A stretch of DNA of 64,000 nt from Diphasiastrum complanatum (GCA_029204225.1 CM055102.1:34158585-34222584), one strand, 5' to 3'. Shown: positions 1 through 10,775, counted from the first letter of the stretch. Made by a program: numbers and translations. Notes: a model not told the origin generated them from the sequence alone.

Positions 1-1124
1 CCTTGGTTGAATATCTATTTTGGATGTAAGGTGCAGTGGAGATAGCTTCAGCCCAGAAGCTCTTTGGTAAAGATGAGTGTGCCAGCATACATTTAGCTAA
101 CTTGACCAGGGTACAATTCTTCCTCTCAGCTAAGCCGTTAGATTGAGGTGAGTAAGGAGTGATAAACGATTGTTCAATACCTTGGCTCTGGTAGTACTCC
201 TTGAATTTAATAGAGATGTATTCTCCACCATTATCTGACCTCAAGGCTTTGATTGTCTTAACAGTCATTTCTTTGCACGCTCTTTGAAGATTTTGAAGCA
301 ATTGAAGGCTTCTGATTTCTTTTCAATAAAATATACCATAGCTCTTTTGGAAAAAATCATCAATAAAAGCTATAAAATATTTTGCATCCTTCAGCGCAGG
401 ATTTTTCATTGGGCCATAGATAGCTGTATGTACAACATCTAGTAATCCTCTAGCAGTATGCTGATGGCTTGATCTAAATGGTTGCTTGGTCTATTTACCG
501 AATAGGCAGTCTTGACAGACACGTAATTTGACTTTCTTGTCAAGATAATCGAGATCAAGAACAATGGATTTCTTAGACATTTGTTGTACAGAAGCATGAT
601 TGAAATGACCAAGTCTGTAATGCCAAAGTAAAGTTTTATTTGTCTAAATAGAAGTATTAAGTGCTTTACTAGAGTAAAAAAAGCAATGACTTAATTTATA
701 CAAATATCCATGTCTCTTTCTGAGTGCTAGGATCTTGCCTATCCTATCGACTACATTACACTGATCAGATTCAAATTCTACTTTATGTCCTAGATCTGTA
801 ATTCTGTTAACAGAGAGTAGATTTGGTACATGAAGGACATTTGAAAGTAGTTTACATTGATCATTGGCAAAGCTAAATCTTACTGTACCTTCACCTTTGA
901 TAGCTTGAGTGCTATTGTCACCATGGCCGAATTTCATGTCTGAAATGTTGAGGATGATTAGCGCAAATGCTTTGCCATCCTTTAGCTTCCATTGGGAGAT
1001 TGCTTGTACATGTAACAACGTCATACAATTCTTTGGCCATTAGCAAAGTTCTGATTTTAAATTTTCACATATGGTGATTGGCTCCGTCAAGATTGATGGG
1101 ACTGGCTTTCCCTTGGGAATCCAT
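1..1124 (-). pseudogene. Ty1/copia gag to integrase remnant (family A)
   Basis: Read on the minus strand, this starts at the ATG at 1124 with a short gag N-terminus (KFKIRTLLMAKELYDVV). At about 1010 it jumps into the end of the protease and GAG-pre-integrase region (GEGTVRFSF, NVLHVPNLLSVNRI). The zinc-binding part of integrase follows (LWHYRLGHFNH, then CQDC), then the catalytic core with YFIAFIDDF, RSDNGGEYIS and the Glu-bearing LAERKN. Most of gag, the zinc knuckle and the protease active site are missing. In-frame stops and at least two frameshifts (about 270-350) interrupt the integrase. RT and RNase H would lie before position 1. The family assignment is firm; the exact frameshift points are estimates. 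Confidence 0.88.
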
Positions 1125-1346
1125 GTGAAAGATCAATCTAGATGACAATTGTAACTATCAATGACTTAAGTATGAGAATTTAGTGTTAAATTACAGAACA
1201 AGAAAATAGTTATCCTATCGACTAGTAGGATCAGGTTCTATGGGAAGCATATCAGGCTATAGAAATAACTTTTACATAAACCCGCTTAAGAAATCAGATG
1301 GGTTTTGATATTAAAGCTCTAAATAACCAGAGAATAGTAACCTATA

Positions 1347-1358
1347 GCTCTGATACCA
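1347..1358 (-). other. Primer-binding site, tRNA-Met type
   Basis: The minus strand reads TGGTATCAGAGC directly after an LTR end in CAACA. This is the usual copia primer site matching the 3' end of initiator tRNA-Met. Confidence 0.8.
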
Positions 1359-1700
1359 TGTTGGGGAAAGGTTCCCTTGGTGCGTGCACTACTGGTAACA
1401 ATAGGCGAATACAATAATGAAGTAAAGTTTAGAGCTAAGTGTGCGATGATAGCGGAAGCAAGAGAAGACAATCAGACAAAGCAATCAGAAAGTTAGACAA
1501 AGAGCAGAAATCATTGCAAATACTAACAAAACCTGAATGCAAAACTAGACAGCTTTTTATTCAAATTAATTGTAGTGAAATACAAGTCAATAATGCAGGT
1601 AAGCACAAGACAATAGCGAGCAAAACTGCATGTCCACAAAGCTAACTACAATCTGTAAAAGCTATGTGCTAATACTGACGATCCATCGGAAAAAGAGAAT
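1359..1700 (-). repeat. Copia LTR, partial (family A)
   Basis: The LTR edge next to the primer site is exact: the minus strand ends CCCCAACA, seen as TGTTGGGG on the plus strand at 1359. The outer edge is not visible because the sequence runs into the truncated gag of a neighbouring copia element near 1955, so the end given is only approximate. The stretch is non-coding with no long ORF. Confidence 0.55.
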
Positions 1701-1739
1701 CAATGCATGAAAGCATCTACTATGTCTATCTCATTGGAT

Positions 1740-1954
1740 TTGGTAATCCGTGTTCATGATCTATGTGCTATTTACATTTATGTAGATGAGTGTACAAGAG
1801 GGATGGCGTGGAGCCATTGCACTGTCAGGGAGAAGATCGTGGTTGTTGTCATTGTCAAGTTGGTTGCACAGTACAGAGGATGAGAATGAGGAGGCTGATA
1901 AGTCAGGCTTCTCCAATATGTCGACCAAGTTGGGTCTACCCGATAGCTCGTCCT
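1740..1954 (-). other. Unrecognised short open frame, possible captured exon
   Basis: A minus-strand frame of about 60 codons is open here (LSGRPNLVDILEKPDLS, then a Ser-rich stretch and SAMAPRHPSCTLIYI) before a TAG stop. It does not resemble gag or pol. It is fused directly to the truncated gag N-terminus at about 1955. It could be a captured host exon or chance. I do not recognise a family. Confidence 0.25.
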
Positions 1955-2017
1955 TGAGTAATTAGAAGTGTTTAGTCTTTCACTAGCTTCTAGAAGATAT
2001 CCTCCCTGAGATGCCAT
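1955..2017 (-). pseudogene. Copia gag N-terminus fragment (family B)
   Basis: The ATG at 2017 begins MASQGGYLLEASERLNTSNY. This matches the conserved start of copia gag, also seen at 35349 (MATSIGVMLEANDRF) and 21838 (MASMNAYLLDSHDRLN). Homology stops after about 21 codons, where the expected WKLRM sequence is replaced by unrelated DNA. Confidence 0.75.
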
Positions 2018-2896
2018 TTTAATGAAGACTTCTTAGTTATTGGACTGAGATATGTTTGAGCTTTGTTAGACTTGAAATTGTTGCTCTCTTTCACTATAGG
2101 TATTTTCAAGGATGTACTACCTTCATATGTGAAACAATGACTCTCAAATATTTCACAAAACAAGTTTTCTAGATTAGACACACAAAGTGGATTGAGACAC
2201 TTTGGCTAGATTGAATCCTACTTTTGGCACTTGTGAAATGCTTCAAAAGAAAACACAATTGACTCTCAGAAGGCTCAAAAGGTGTTCATAACTTCAAACT
2301 TAGTCATGATCTTCAGTTTCTTGTGTAGGATGCTCAAAACAATGGATTCAGAACAAAGCAAGATTGAATCAAATCAAAATGTTGTCACTCGGGTTTTGGA
2401 CCTATCCCTATCCTCTTTAAGAGCTTATAACTCTTGCTAGGCACATCAAAATGATTTGGTTTCAACAATATGTATTGTTTTTCAGTTTTAACAAATCTAA
2501 CGACTCTTGCAACTTCCTAAGATTGAAACACACTCAAATGAAGTTCATTAACCTCACAATCTAGAGATCCAATCAAAATTAGGGTTTGACAAAATCACAA
2601 AAAATTGATTATTTGAACATCTACATGCAATTGCCTAAAACTTGATATGCAATCTTGTAGCCACCACTTAGGCTTTTCCAATGCTCTAAAAATTGGCCAT
2701 TTCCGGTAAGTAATGTATGAAATTGTAATTGATCAAGAACATAACTCTAAATAGAGTTTTGATCTACAAAAGATCTAATCTACATATGCAAGAAACTCAA
2801 TTTTGGTGTAGAATCTAATCTAGCATGCTCTAGCATTGATATTTTCTCCAGATCATTGGTAGATGTAATTGTTTCCTTCATAACCTAAAACACCAA
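2018..2896 (-). other. Copia 5' leader, family B
   Basis: Non-coding sequence of about 0.88 kb between the primer site and the gag start, AT-rich. It parallels the leader at 34762-35348 on the plus strand; both carry a phrase close to AAACCCTAATTTTGATTGGA. No gene is seen. Confidence 0.6.
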
Positions 2897-2908
2897 GCTG
2901 TGACACCA
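2897..2908 (-). other. Degenerate tRNA-Met primer-binding site
   Basis: The minus strand reads TGGTGTCACAGC, two changes from the TGGTATCAAAGC of the sister copy at 34750. It abuts the LTR end ATCTTTCACA. Confidence 0.7.
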
Positions 2909-3229
2909 TGTGAAAGATTTCAGATCAATTGAGATCTAAATCCATAAAATGATCTTGGGTTAGAAAGACAACGACTCACCAATCTTGCCAATGTAGAAAA
3001 ATCAGCATCTACTCTAAGAATGAGATGCAAACTCTAATAGATCTTGATCAAACATTAACCAAAACATAAAATAATGTTGCTATTTGTACAATAATAATAA
3101 GCTGCTATATTTCACATGTGTGGATCTAAAAATAACATTTAATAAGCATTCTACACATAGAATTGCAAGATATCACAAGTATAGTGCACCAATGGATAGC
3201 GGAACCCAAGAGAACCATGTATAAGCATG

Positions 3230-3302
<73 letters not shown>

Positions 3303-3600
3303 CCTCTTTCCATGAGCTACAACCTTTTATAGCAGGTCCAAACCTAGGTTTAAACTTTGGTTTCTCTCCATAATGAAAAACCCTACTATTATTGTGACTA
3401 GATTCAATGTTTCTAGTACTCAAATTGAATCCTTCCAAAACTTGTGCTCTACACTTTCCCACACTTTCCAAAAATGTTTATTCAAATGCTTCTAGTCTAA
3501 TATAACTTTGAAAAGTCAAACTCTAAGTCTAATATGAAATTGGCCTCAAATGCCATATAAACAAATGTAGCAATTTTGACTAAACTAGTTGAAATCTCTC
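2909..3600 (-). repeat. Copia LTR, family B, carrying a GA microsatellite
   Basis: It begins TGTGAAAGAT on the plus strand and ends near 3600 in a decayed copy of the complementary terminus (GAAATCTCTC). It pairs with the 650 bp LTR at 34100-34749 in the opposite orientation; both share the block around TGGCCTCAA and the region around GGTTCTCTTGGGTTC. The copy here contains a long (GA)n tract where the sister has only a short pyrimidine-rich stretch. Confidence 0.75.
3233..3300. repeat. (GA)n microsatellite inside LTR
   Basis: A pure GA dinucleotide run of 68 bp. Confidence 0.98.
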
Positions 3601-3963
3601 AAAAGGAGTAGGATGTTTTGTAGGTTGACGACAAAGTTTAGAGACAGGGCTTTGCAATTTAGTGTTGAGGATGATGAACCTAGAGTTTTTAGGGCTTCTT
3701 TAGGACAAAAAAGGTCAGTGCTTGTGAGTTGCATCATCTTAAGCCTACAAATGAGCAAGTAGATGGTTGTATGGCTCAAATTCACTTGCGTACTAGATGT
3801 AGAAGACAACATTGATTGAGAAGATTGTTCTTGTAAGGAATTTTGTACCAGCATGTAATGAATTTAAAATGATTATCTATAATCAAACTCATAAATAAAT
3901 GTAGATGGCAATACACACTTACTTGATCCATGATTGCTATAGAAGCTTCGCATTGCAAAACAT
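3601..3963. other. No recognised gene
   Basis: This short stretch lies between the family B LTR and the gypsy-linked region. A minus-strand open frame of 89 codons (3585-3854) is Ser/Leu-rich and matches no family I know. Confidence 0.4.
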
Positions 3964-4379
3964 CTATTGGTCTGCCGTTGCCCTAAGTCCTGGATCGGAG
4001 ATGAGTTTGACAGCATAACCGTCATTGTTATAGATAGAGGTGTCACCCTCTTCCGTACAATGATGCATCAAGTAATTTCTATCAAAAGATTGCCCTCTGC
4101 CGTGCATAGGCTCTCCTTCATTCGGGAACCCCAAGTGGCTTAGGATATGTGGTGAGATAGAAATTGGATCCTCGTTGTTGCGTCTAGGAATCCTGAATGT
4201 CTGGAGCTCGTCATCAAATGTAGAATAAGCCGCAGCACCACGCATTCATGTTGCACACCGGAGATAAGTCGTGTGTCGAAGTTTAGCCGCTCCAAGAAAG
4301 GACGAGCCGCTGCTAGCTTTTGAGAAAAATCAGTAAATGAGACCAAGTGAATTTCTCGAGTGTACCTGCTAGGTTTCAT
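3964..4379 (-). pseudogene. Gypsy-linked ORF of unknown function, copy 1
   Basis: The minus strand starts at 4379 with MKPSRYTREIHLVSF. At about 4245 it needs one frame change to continue as a second frame containing FRIPRRNNEDPISISP and GEPMHGRGQSFDRN. The same arrangement occurs at 55035-55345. In that copy the frame runs on to 54738, whereas here homology ends after FDRN. Both copies lie downstream of minus-strand gypsy pol remnants, so this may be an additional element ORF or 3' non-coding DNA that happens to be open. I do not recognise a domain. Confidence 0.4.
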
Positions 4380-4460
4380 GTCTGATCAAGCACTTTGCTT
4401 AGTTCTAGGACTCCACAATATAGATAATATGCTGCCTGATAGCTTAGGCGAGTGGTCTCT

Positions 4461-4490
4461 CTTTTTTCTTTTTTCTTTTTTTTGAGAGAA
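4461..4490 (-). other. Polypurine tract, candidate gypsy PPT
   Basis: On the minus strand this is an A/G-only run of about 30 bases with repeated AAAAAAGA, downstream of the integrase. It resembles the plus-strand primer tract of LTR elements. The same tract is present at 55427-55459. I could not see a TG-starting LTR directly after it, so the role is uncertain. Confidence 0.4.
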
Positions 4491-4792
4491 AGATAAGTTC
4501 CTTGTAATCGATTGCAAGAATAAGTGATGCTAGCTCCAACCCGGAAGATAATTACTGTTTTGGGACATGATTGTCACTGGTCATGCATGCTGTTACCTGA
4601 AACCTGTACAATAGTGATAGAAGTGAGGTAGATTTGCGAGAATTCGGACCTAAACTATCCTAAGTATTGATTGTTAAACATACAGGCAATTCAATAGAAA
4701 AGGGTGTAAAAAATGGATTTAAAGAAATGAACATTATCACAAAACGACAGAAATTACAGACATGCATGCACACACACATAACACACAATCAA
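4491..4792. other. Non-coding, end of gypsy internal region
   Basis: AT-rich sequence with a short CA-rich patch near 4770. It follows the integrase stop and contains no gene that I can support. The part up to about 4570 is shared with 55480-55540. Confidence 0.4.
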
Positions 4793-6176
4793 TTAGTACA
4801 TGTCTAAGGAATAGCAGGGCTCATGATATCGCCGTAATCTACTCTCGTTCACTACCGTGTCTAGCGAGATGCCTTCGAGGATTTTAAGTTTAGCGTAGCC
4901 CGAAGCAAAGATCTGATCAATGATATAGGGACCTTGGCCAGTAAACTTAAGTTTGCCCTTACGTACTTTCGTTTGATAAAGAAGGACTCTATCTCCTTCT
5001 TTAAATTCCTTCAACTTAATATGGCGGTCATGCCTATCTTGTTGACGTCTTTTGTGCACTTGTTGTGCGTGCACACTAATGACTCTTGTTTCGCAAAGCT
5101 TATGGAGGTGGAATAGCCTATAGGCAAGGAACTGACTTTCGTCTAGTTTCAAATCATAGGCTACCCATAAGGATGGGACATAGAATTCTACAGGCATCAC
5201 GGCCTCTTGTCCATACGTGAGTTAGAATGGTGTCATGCCAATGGCCTTTTTGGGTGTTGTTCGATACGCCCATAAAGCGGCATGTAACTTGAACTCCCAA
5301 TCTGACCGACTGGCTTCCACCGTCTTCGTGAGGATTTCACATAGAACCTTATTTGTGGACTCAGCCTGCCCTTTACATCTTGGGTGATATGGGGCACTTT
5401 TGTGATGAACAACTAGGAAGGTCGACAACAAGTGTTCAATTACTGTGTTCAAAAAGTGTGTACCCCTATCACTGACGATTTCGAGTGGGCAACCAAATCG
5501 TACAATTATTTGCTCATAAAGGAAACGAGCAATGGTTTTGGCATCGTCGTTCTTTACCGCCCGAGCCTCTGCCCACTTCGTGCAATAATCTGTCACCACG
5601 ATAATATATCTTGCCTGTGTGAATTGCGCGGCGGGACTGATTGGTCCTACATAATCAATATCCCATTTAAAAAATGCTTGTTTAGATAAGATGGGGGTTA
5701 AAGGCATATAATTTGAAAATTGTGGCCTTTTGGCTCTTTCGCACACATCACAAGCCTTTACAAAGTTATGAGTGTCCTTAAATAGCGAAGGCCACCAATA
5801 CCCAGCTAGTAAGATCTTCCTAGTTGTGTTTTCTGAGGCAAAGTGTCCACCACCAACTCCTTCGTGTAGCAAGGATATGATGGGAATAATCTCGCCCTCA
5901 GTCAAACATCGTCTAATCACACCGTCCGCAACCCTTTCTATAAAGTTGCCCCGCTATAAGTGTATAGGGTGCCACCTTGTAGATAAGTGCGCGTTGGGCA
6001 GGTTTTGACAACGTCGGATCTAGCACCCCCGTCGTTAAGAACTCTGTGATGTCTTTGGCCCACATGGGAGTACTGTCAACGTGAAAAAGTATTGCATCGG
6101 GTAGGTCATCATTGATGTCCTCCGTTGGTTTCTCATCACTCGGTATTCTGGATAGATGATCAGTGACAAAATGTTA
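4793..6176 (-). pseudogene. Ty3/gypsy RNase H tail and integrase
   Basis: The minus strand opens with the last residues of RNase H and the linker (VTDHLSRIPS, then AGQLYRKG). A frameshift near 5920 leads into integrase. The zinc-binding H-H-C-C module is clear (GGGHFASENTTRK, then CDVCERAK). The DDE triad is readable as the Asp of WDIDYVGP, the Asp of VSDRGTHF and the Glu of KGQAESTNK. A single TAA stop at about 5221 separates the core from the C-terminal domain (KEFKEGDRVLLYQTKVRKGK, then ESRLRRYHEP). The core is unusually well kept for this window. The segment joins the protease region at 6177 with RT missing. Confidence 0.9.
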
Positions 6177-7690
6177 ACAGTAGATTCATCACTATCAGTG
6201 TGATGTGTATTGAGTTCGCAATGTTCCGCATTGACACAATCGATTGTTGCCAAGTTGTGGCTCCAGTTGATGATATGCGTAGCCTTGGTATAGTGGCCCT
6301 TCTCTTCGATGTCATGGTAATTTTCAAGAATCGACTCTGTGGTAGAGGATCCATATTCGGTGAATTGGGCGGGTTTGATCTTACCAACAGAGTCAATTTT
6401 GACTGATGTTTCTCAATTGCCAAATGTAACGCGCTCTCGATTCCAATCGTGCACTACACGTGTGTTAGAGGGCCATGGCCTTCCTAGGAGCAATTCATTG
6501 GAATAGGCGTTTCTAGGAATATCGAGCACTACCAAATCTAGCGTGAAGCTCAAACCTCCTAGTTTTAGCCTTATGTCTGGTATTAAGCCTAATGGTTTTA
6601 CCACACTTTGATCTGCCATTCGAAGTTGACAGTTCGGTCGTTTCATGGAAGCTTGAAGACCCCACTCCTTCATCAGGGATGTTGATATTATGTTTACGCA
6701 CGATCCGCCATCTAATATGGCCAAGACAACTTGGGAATGTCCGTAAGTTGTAGGAATGCATATATTTCCCTTACCGCTTGTAGGATTAGTCAGATGTAGG
6801 GGCACCTCAGGGAGGTCTGGTGATGGAATGTTATCGTCAATTGAGCATAACTCTTTTTGCCATTTCCCGGTGTACTTCCAGAGTACTCCAAATGGAAGGG
6901 TAACGTTTGCTTGAAGCAAATCTCCCCATATCTCAGCTGCTTCTACAGTTGGGTTATCTGGGATTTGATCTCTAGGTGTGACTATAGCCTCCTCCTTATT
7001 ATCAGCTTCATGGATGATCTTTTGATATTTATCTCTCAACTGGATCTCCTCGTTGGGGTTAGGATAGATGATTGGTGTGGTTCTGTCACTAGACGGAGCA
7101 AGCAAGAGCTTATTGGTTTGTTTTGTTGCAGCTTCGCTAGCCTGTCGGTGTTGGGCTTGAGTCATGACTCTGATTGGAATTGTCTCTACTTGGATAGAGT
7201 TAACAGGAGCTGCAGGACTGGGTCGCTTTGGATAGTCTTTGATATGGTGCTCTATGCCACAATTTTCACAAAGAGGTGGATATTGTAATTTATCAAGGCA
7301 ATGAATGCTAGGATATCGTCCCGCACACACAAAAAAGCCAAGCAAAACTGGCATCGATTGCGCAGCATATGCTATAGGTTGTGTGTGATATTGAGGTTGA
7401 TTGGGGTCGTATCTAGGCTGTGCCATTTCATAAGAGTAACTCGTCTCTGCTTGATAAACATTGGCATTGGGATCCTCGACATAATAGGTAGCAGGATCGA
7501 CATAGGCAGTATCAACCATGTGAGATTGTACATGTGGCGCAGGCTTATTGACTACAAATGGTTGTCTGGGTTGATAATGAACTGGGCCTATTGGCTTGAG
7601 TTGGTATTGTCTTGGCCTCGGCGCAAGTGGAGTTGGATTGTAATTTAGTGCATACTGCTGAAGTCCAGATGGCTTATAAGGGTGATACAT
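6177..7690 (-). pseudogene. Ty3/gypsy protease and connector
   Basis: A long open minus frame starts at 7690. It has a Pro/Gln/Tyr-rich linker and a second, decayed zinc knuckle (CENCGIEHHIKDY, last Cys replaced by Tyr). A retropepsin-like domain follows, with AILDGGSCVNI as active site (DGG instead of the usual DSG or DTG) and LLLGRPWPSN near its end. The frame then shifts and reads a connector ending HHTDSDESTV at 6177, where it fuses to the RNase H tail. The related copy at 55541-56720 continues past this point, which shows a deletion here. Confidence 0.85.
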
Positions 7691-7926
7691 AGGTCATGTC
7701 GCCTGTGGGAAATAGGTTCTTATATGTGGGCACTCATTGGCGGTGTGGTTTTGAGAACAAATAGGACACCACACATTCTCACGGACTGGAAAAAAATTTC
7801 AGCGACATCTTTCAATACCTTTTGGAATTCTGAGGTTAGCTTATCCATCTGATCTTGTTGTGCTTTTTGCCAACCCTCAAGGTGGTGAAGGATATCAACC
7901 TCACTAGATGAGGACAATCCTTCCAC
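7691..7926 (-). pseudogene. Gypsy gag C-terminus with zinc knuckle
   Basis: This frame follows gag in phase after one TAG stop at about 7936 and reads HHLEGWQKAQQDQMDKL. After a frame change it gives an intact CCHC knuckle, CPICSQNHTANEC, at 7730-7768. The knuckle would bind the RNA genome during particle assembly. Confidence 0.75.
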
Positions 7927-7938
7927 GCGAGAAGTCTC

Positions 7939-8520
7939 CTACTTAATTAGCCCCTTTTCCCTCTTGTCGTGAAAGTCACGGTCGTCGTCAGACCCTTCAT
8001 CTTCTTCACGAATGGCGTCATCCATCGAGTCTTTCAATCGCTCGTACGAGTCTGCGGGTTTCAATTCTCTCCTAACGGCCTTGGGTAAACCAATTAAAAA
8101 AAGTTTGATGGCCATTTTCTCAGTTATGTGATCATCGACACACTCTACTTTAAGACGCTTGAAACGCTCGATGTAGGTGCACACTGATTCTTTACTTTGC
8201 ATCTTGATATGCGTTAGTTGGATGAAGGGACTCTGCGTTAGTTTGGAGGGTTTGAACCGTTTGATCAGTGCTGCGATGATGGTCTCCCAAGACGTGTTGT
8301 CTAGATCGTCAAAGTTTAAAAACCACTCTTTTGCGTCGCTTTGTAAAATCATGGGGAATAAACGTACCTTTTCGGTGTCAGATTCATCCCCATAGAATTT
8401 ACAAGCATTGTTGAAATCTTGGAGAAATCGTTTCGGATCTGATTCGCCATCGTATTTAGGTGCGTCAATCCGAGGAAGTCTTTTCTCTAACTTGGGCGGT
8501 GGATGGGATGGTCCTGCCAT
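7939..8520 (-). CDS. Ty3/gypsy gag (capsid) fragment
   Basis: An open frame of 193 codons from the ATG at 8520. It carries the retrotransposon gag core: FLQDFNNACKFYG, AKEWFLNFDDL, then SVCTYIERFKRLKVEC and MAIKLFLIGLPKAVRREL. It ends in an acidic tail (AIREEDEGSDDDRD) and a TAG stop that cuts it from the zinc knuckle downstream. The same family core is seen, more broken, at 35436-36190. The protein would form the capsid; whether it is expressed is unknown. Confidence 0.85.
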   Translation of the reverse strand: MAGPSHPPPKLEKRLPRIDAPKYDGESDPKRFLQDFNNACKFYGDESDTEKVRLFPMILQSDAKEWFLNFDDLDNTSWETIIAALIKRFKPSKLTQSPFIQLTHIKMQSKESVCTYIERFKRLKVECVDDHITEKMAIKLFLIGLPKAVRRELKPADSYERLKDSMDDAIREEDEGSDDDRDFHDKREKGLIK

Positions 8521-8790
8521 GTTGATCTGAACAGATTATCAGAAGACCAGACAAATGAGTTGGGTGGATGGATGAGGGCAAAGGTCTCTCCCTAGTCTAT
8601 GGCTTCCATAAGGGTCATGTCTAAGGCCAGTACCCTACTTAAAATGCCTATGGCTTATTCCAACTAGACGTGGCAAGATTATTTTGCTGATGGCGGGTGA
8701 GTAAATGGCCAAAGTGATGTAATAATAGGTTAGATCGGTCGCGTAGGATTTATACCAAATAATGGTTTGGTGGATGACGCCAAGTTTTCG
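8521..8790 (-). other. Gypsy leader with candidate primer site
   Basis: Non-coding leader upstream of gag. The minus strand contains TTGGCGTCATCC near 8776-8790, loosely like the TGGCGCC start of many gypsy primer sites. The match is short, so the LTR edge is only suggested. Confidence 0.35.
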
Positions 8791-8930
8791 ATTGATATCG
8801 CCTTCAATGGAACGAATTGGAATTTTGTGTTTTTGTTTTTTTTTTGGTTTTTTGGTTTTGTGGGTTTTTTTTTTTTTAAATATATATGTATACCTCCTCG
8901 AGTACTCTTGTGGCTAACGAGAATCAGGGA

Positions 8931-9181
8931 ATGACTCGCAGAGACAGGGGAATGACTCGCACAAACTGAAGAATGACTCGTTCAAAGAAATTTACAACTC
9001 GCACAGGCGTGTTCAGTGCAAGGGTGGGAGATGACTCGTACTCGTAGATGACTCGTACAGAAGATGACTCGCAAAAAAAAAATGACTCGTAGATGACTCG
9101 TGCAAGGGTGGGAGATGACTCGTACTCGCAAATGACTCGTATAGAAGATGACTCGCAGATGACTCGAGCATTTCAGACAGA
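8931..9181. repeat. Cluster of 12 ATGACTCG motifs
   Basis: Twelve copies of ATGACTCG occur in about 250 bp, all in the same orientation, embedded in a larger imperfect duplication (about 9017-9075 and 9101-9158, both starting near GTGCAAGGGTGGGAG). TGACTC is the core of GCN4/AP-1-like bZIP sites, so the cluster may act as an enhancer of the gypsy LTR. That role is inference. Confidence 0.8.
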
Positions 9182-9380
9182 TCATCATAGCAGCTTCCCG
9201 AGGTACTTTCAAGGTCAGAATGGAGCTCGAAATAAATCATGCTAGTTCTAGCAGCATACCAGTGTCTATTCTGACGTCTGTTCCGACCTGTGCTAACATT
9301 TTTTTTCAATCTTTCAAATGACAGATCTGTGAATGTTATGATACATTTGTAAAGCTTGGGTGTTTTTTTTAGAAGACTAT
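9181..9380. repeat. Interspersed repeat, copy 1
   Basis: About 200 bp from CAGATCATCATAGCAGC to GGGTGTTTTTTTTAGAAG recur at 50525-50725 in the same orientation with scattered substitutions. No coding frame is shared. Both are flanked by TATTCCGA and GACCTCTG-like words that could be subterminal repeats of a DNA transposon. Confidence 0.7.
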
Positions 9381-10123
9381 TCTGAATGGTGCTGACCAGT
9401 TCTATGATTTTTCCATGAGGATTTGTTACATGGGTTCTTGATATGAGATCCAAGCAGCTGACTAATACAACTGGTAGCAATTCCAGGTACTTGTACAGTA
9501 TTGTACCAGTTTGTGTTCTATTTTTTGTTGTAGATCCACATTTTGTAGTGTAGAACTACATTCAACGTTATTTTCATTAGGATTCATGAAAACATATCTG
9601 CACATCTTAGAAAGAAATCTGTACTTTTCTTGATGAATTTGTTGGGAATGGGTACATCTTAAATGTTTATCTCCTATCTTTTGTTTTAGATGCACGTTTT
9701 GCAGTATAGGAATATATTCAATTTTATTTTACATTATGCTTTATGAAAATACATCTACACATTTTAGAAATAAATTTGTACATTTATTGATGGATCCGTT
9801 GATAATGGGTGGAAATTAGTGGAGGTTGGAACAAACCTCGGAATATCCGGATCTATTCAAGGCACTATACCATCTTTTATTCCGAGGTCCATTCCGACCT
9901 CTGCTCTTACATTCAAAAGCAGAGTTGGTAAATATTGACAATTCTGAAAAATGCTAGATTATTACCACCTCAGCTATTATATCAAGATTACAAAATTTCC
10001 ACCCCAGTTGATACATTTTGATTCAGCACCACCACATTTTTTAGATTCTTTCACCACATTGAGGCCTTAATGTTGCCTTCTTAATTACATTTGTCCTTGA
10101 AATGGCGACACTTCTTCGCTAGT
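9381..10123. other. AT-rich sequence, no gene seen
   Basis: It holds two diverged copies of a block around CATCTACACATTTTAGAAA and CATATCTGCACATCTTAGAAA (about 9590-9625 and 9745-9785). No supported ORF. Confidence 0.4.
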
Positions 10124-10346
10124 GTTTTTATGAACCTGCTGGGGAGCTCCATAGTTGGCCTAAGAAAAAAAATGATCTCTACTCTCAACAATTCCTGATA
10201 TACATAATTAATGTTTCAAGCTTACTAGTTTGTGCTACTCTAATTTGTAGGATCTTAACCTAGTCTTGTTATTTTAATTTACAAGATCATGATTTATGTG
10301 TTGTGTATTGGTTATGTTTTCAAGCTTAGAAATAGAGAGCGAGGGA

Positions 10347-10445
<99 letters not shown>

Positions 10446-10775
10446 AAAGGTAACCAATATCCCAATTCTAGGAAGGTGTGCAGCCCTCGTTTTCTTCCCA
10501 TAAAGGCATGGTTCAAATGTTTCTTGTTCCACGAGAAAGCCCAAACGTCGTAGGGAGGGAGCATGTGGTGACATTCTTGAATAGGATATAACCGTATGGT
10601 TCGGGAGTTTTGATTAGCACTCTACTATGTTCTTTCTTTTTTTTCTTCTCGTGTGTGTTTAGAGGGTTTAGAGTGTGCATGTACGTGTGTGATGCCATTC
10701 GTTTATGTTTCATGATTACCAGTTCATGCTACCCTAATTTGCATAATCTTGATTTATGTTTCATGCTTACTAGTT
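10124..10775. repeat. Tandem duplication, unit 1 (0.65 kb)
   Basis: It starts GTTTTTATGAACCTGCTGGG and is repeated immediately downstream from 10776. It contains a (GA)n tract and a T-rich patch near 10625. Open frames inside are dinucleotide-repeat artefacts. Confidence 0.9.
10350..10443. repeat. (GA)n microsatellite
   Basis: A pure GA run of about 94 bp in tandem unit 1; unit 2 has a shorter tract at the same place. Confidence 0.98.

Noticed and set aside
4793-8520. An intact gypsy provirus or endogenous pararetrovirus
   Set aside because: RT is missing and no movement protein or coat protein motif of pararetroviruses is present; the order gag, protease, integrase fits Ty3/gypsy.
10296-10564. 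Open frames of Arg/Glu or Ser/Leu repeats over GA tracts (also at 3151, 10946, 17003, 25521, 62454)
   Set aside because: They are translations of dinucleotide repeats; every phase and strand is open for the same reason.
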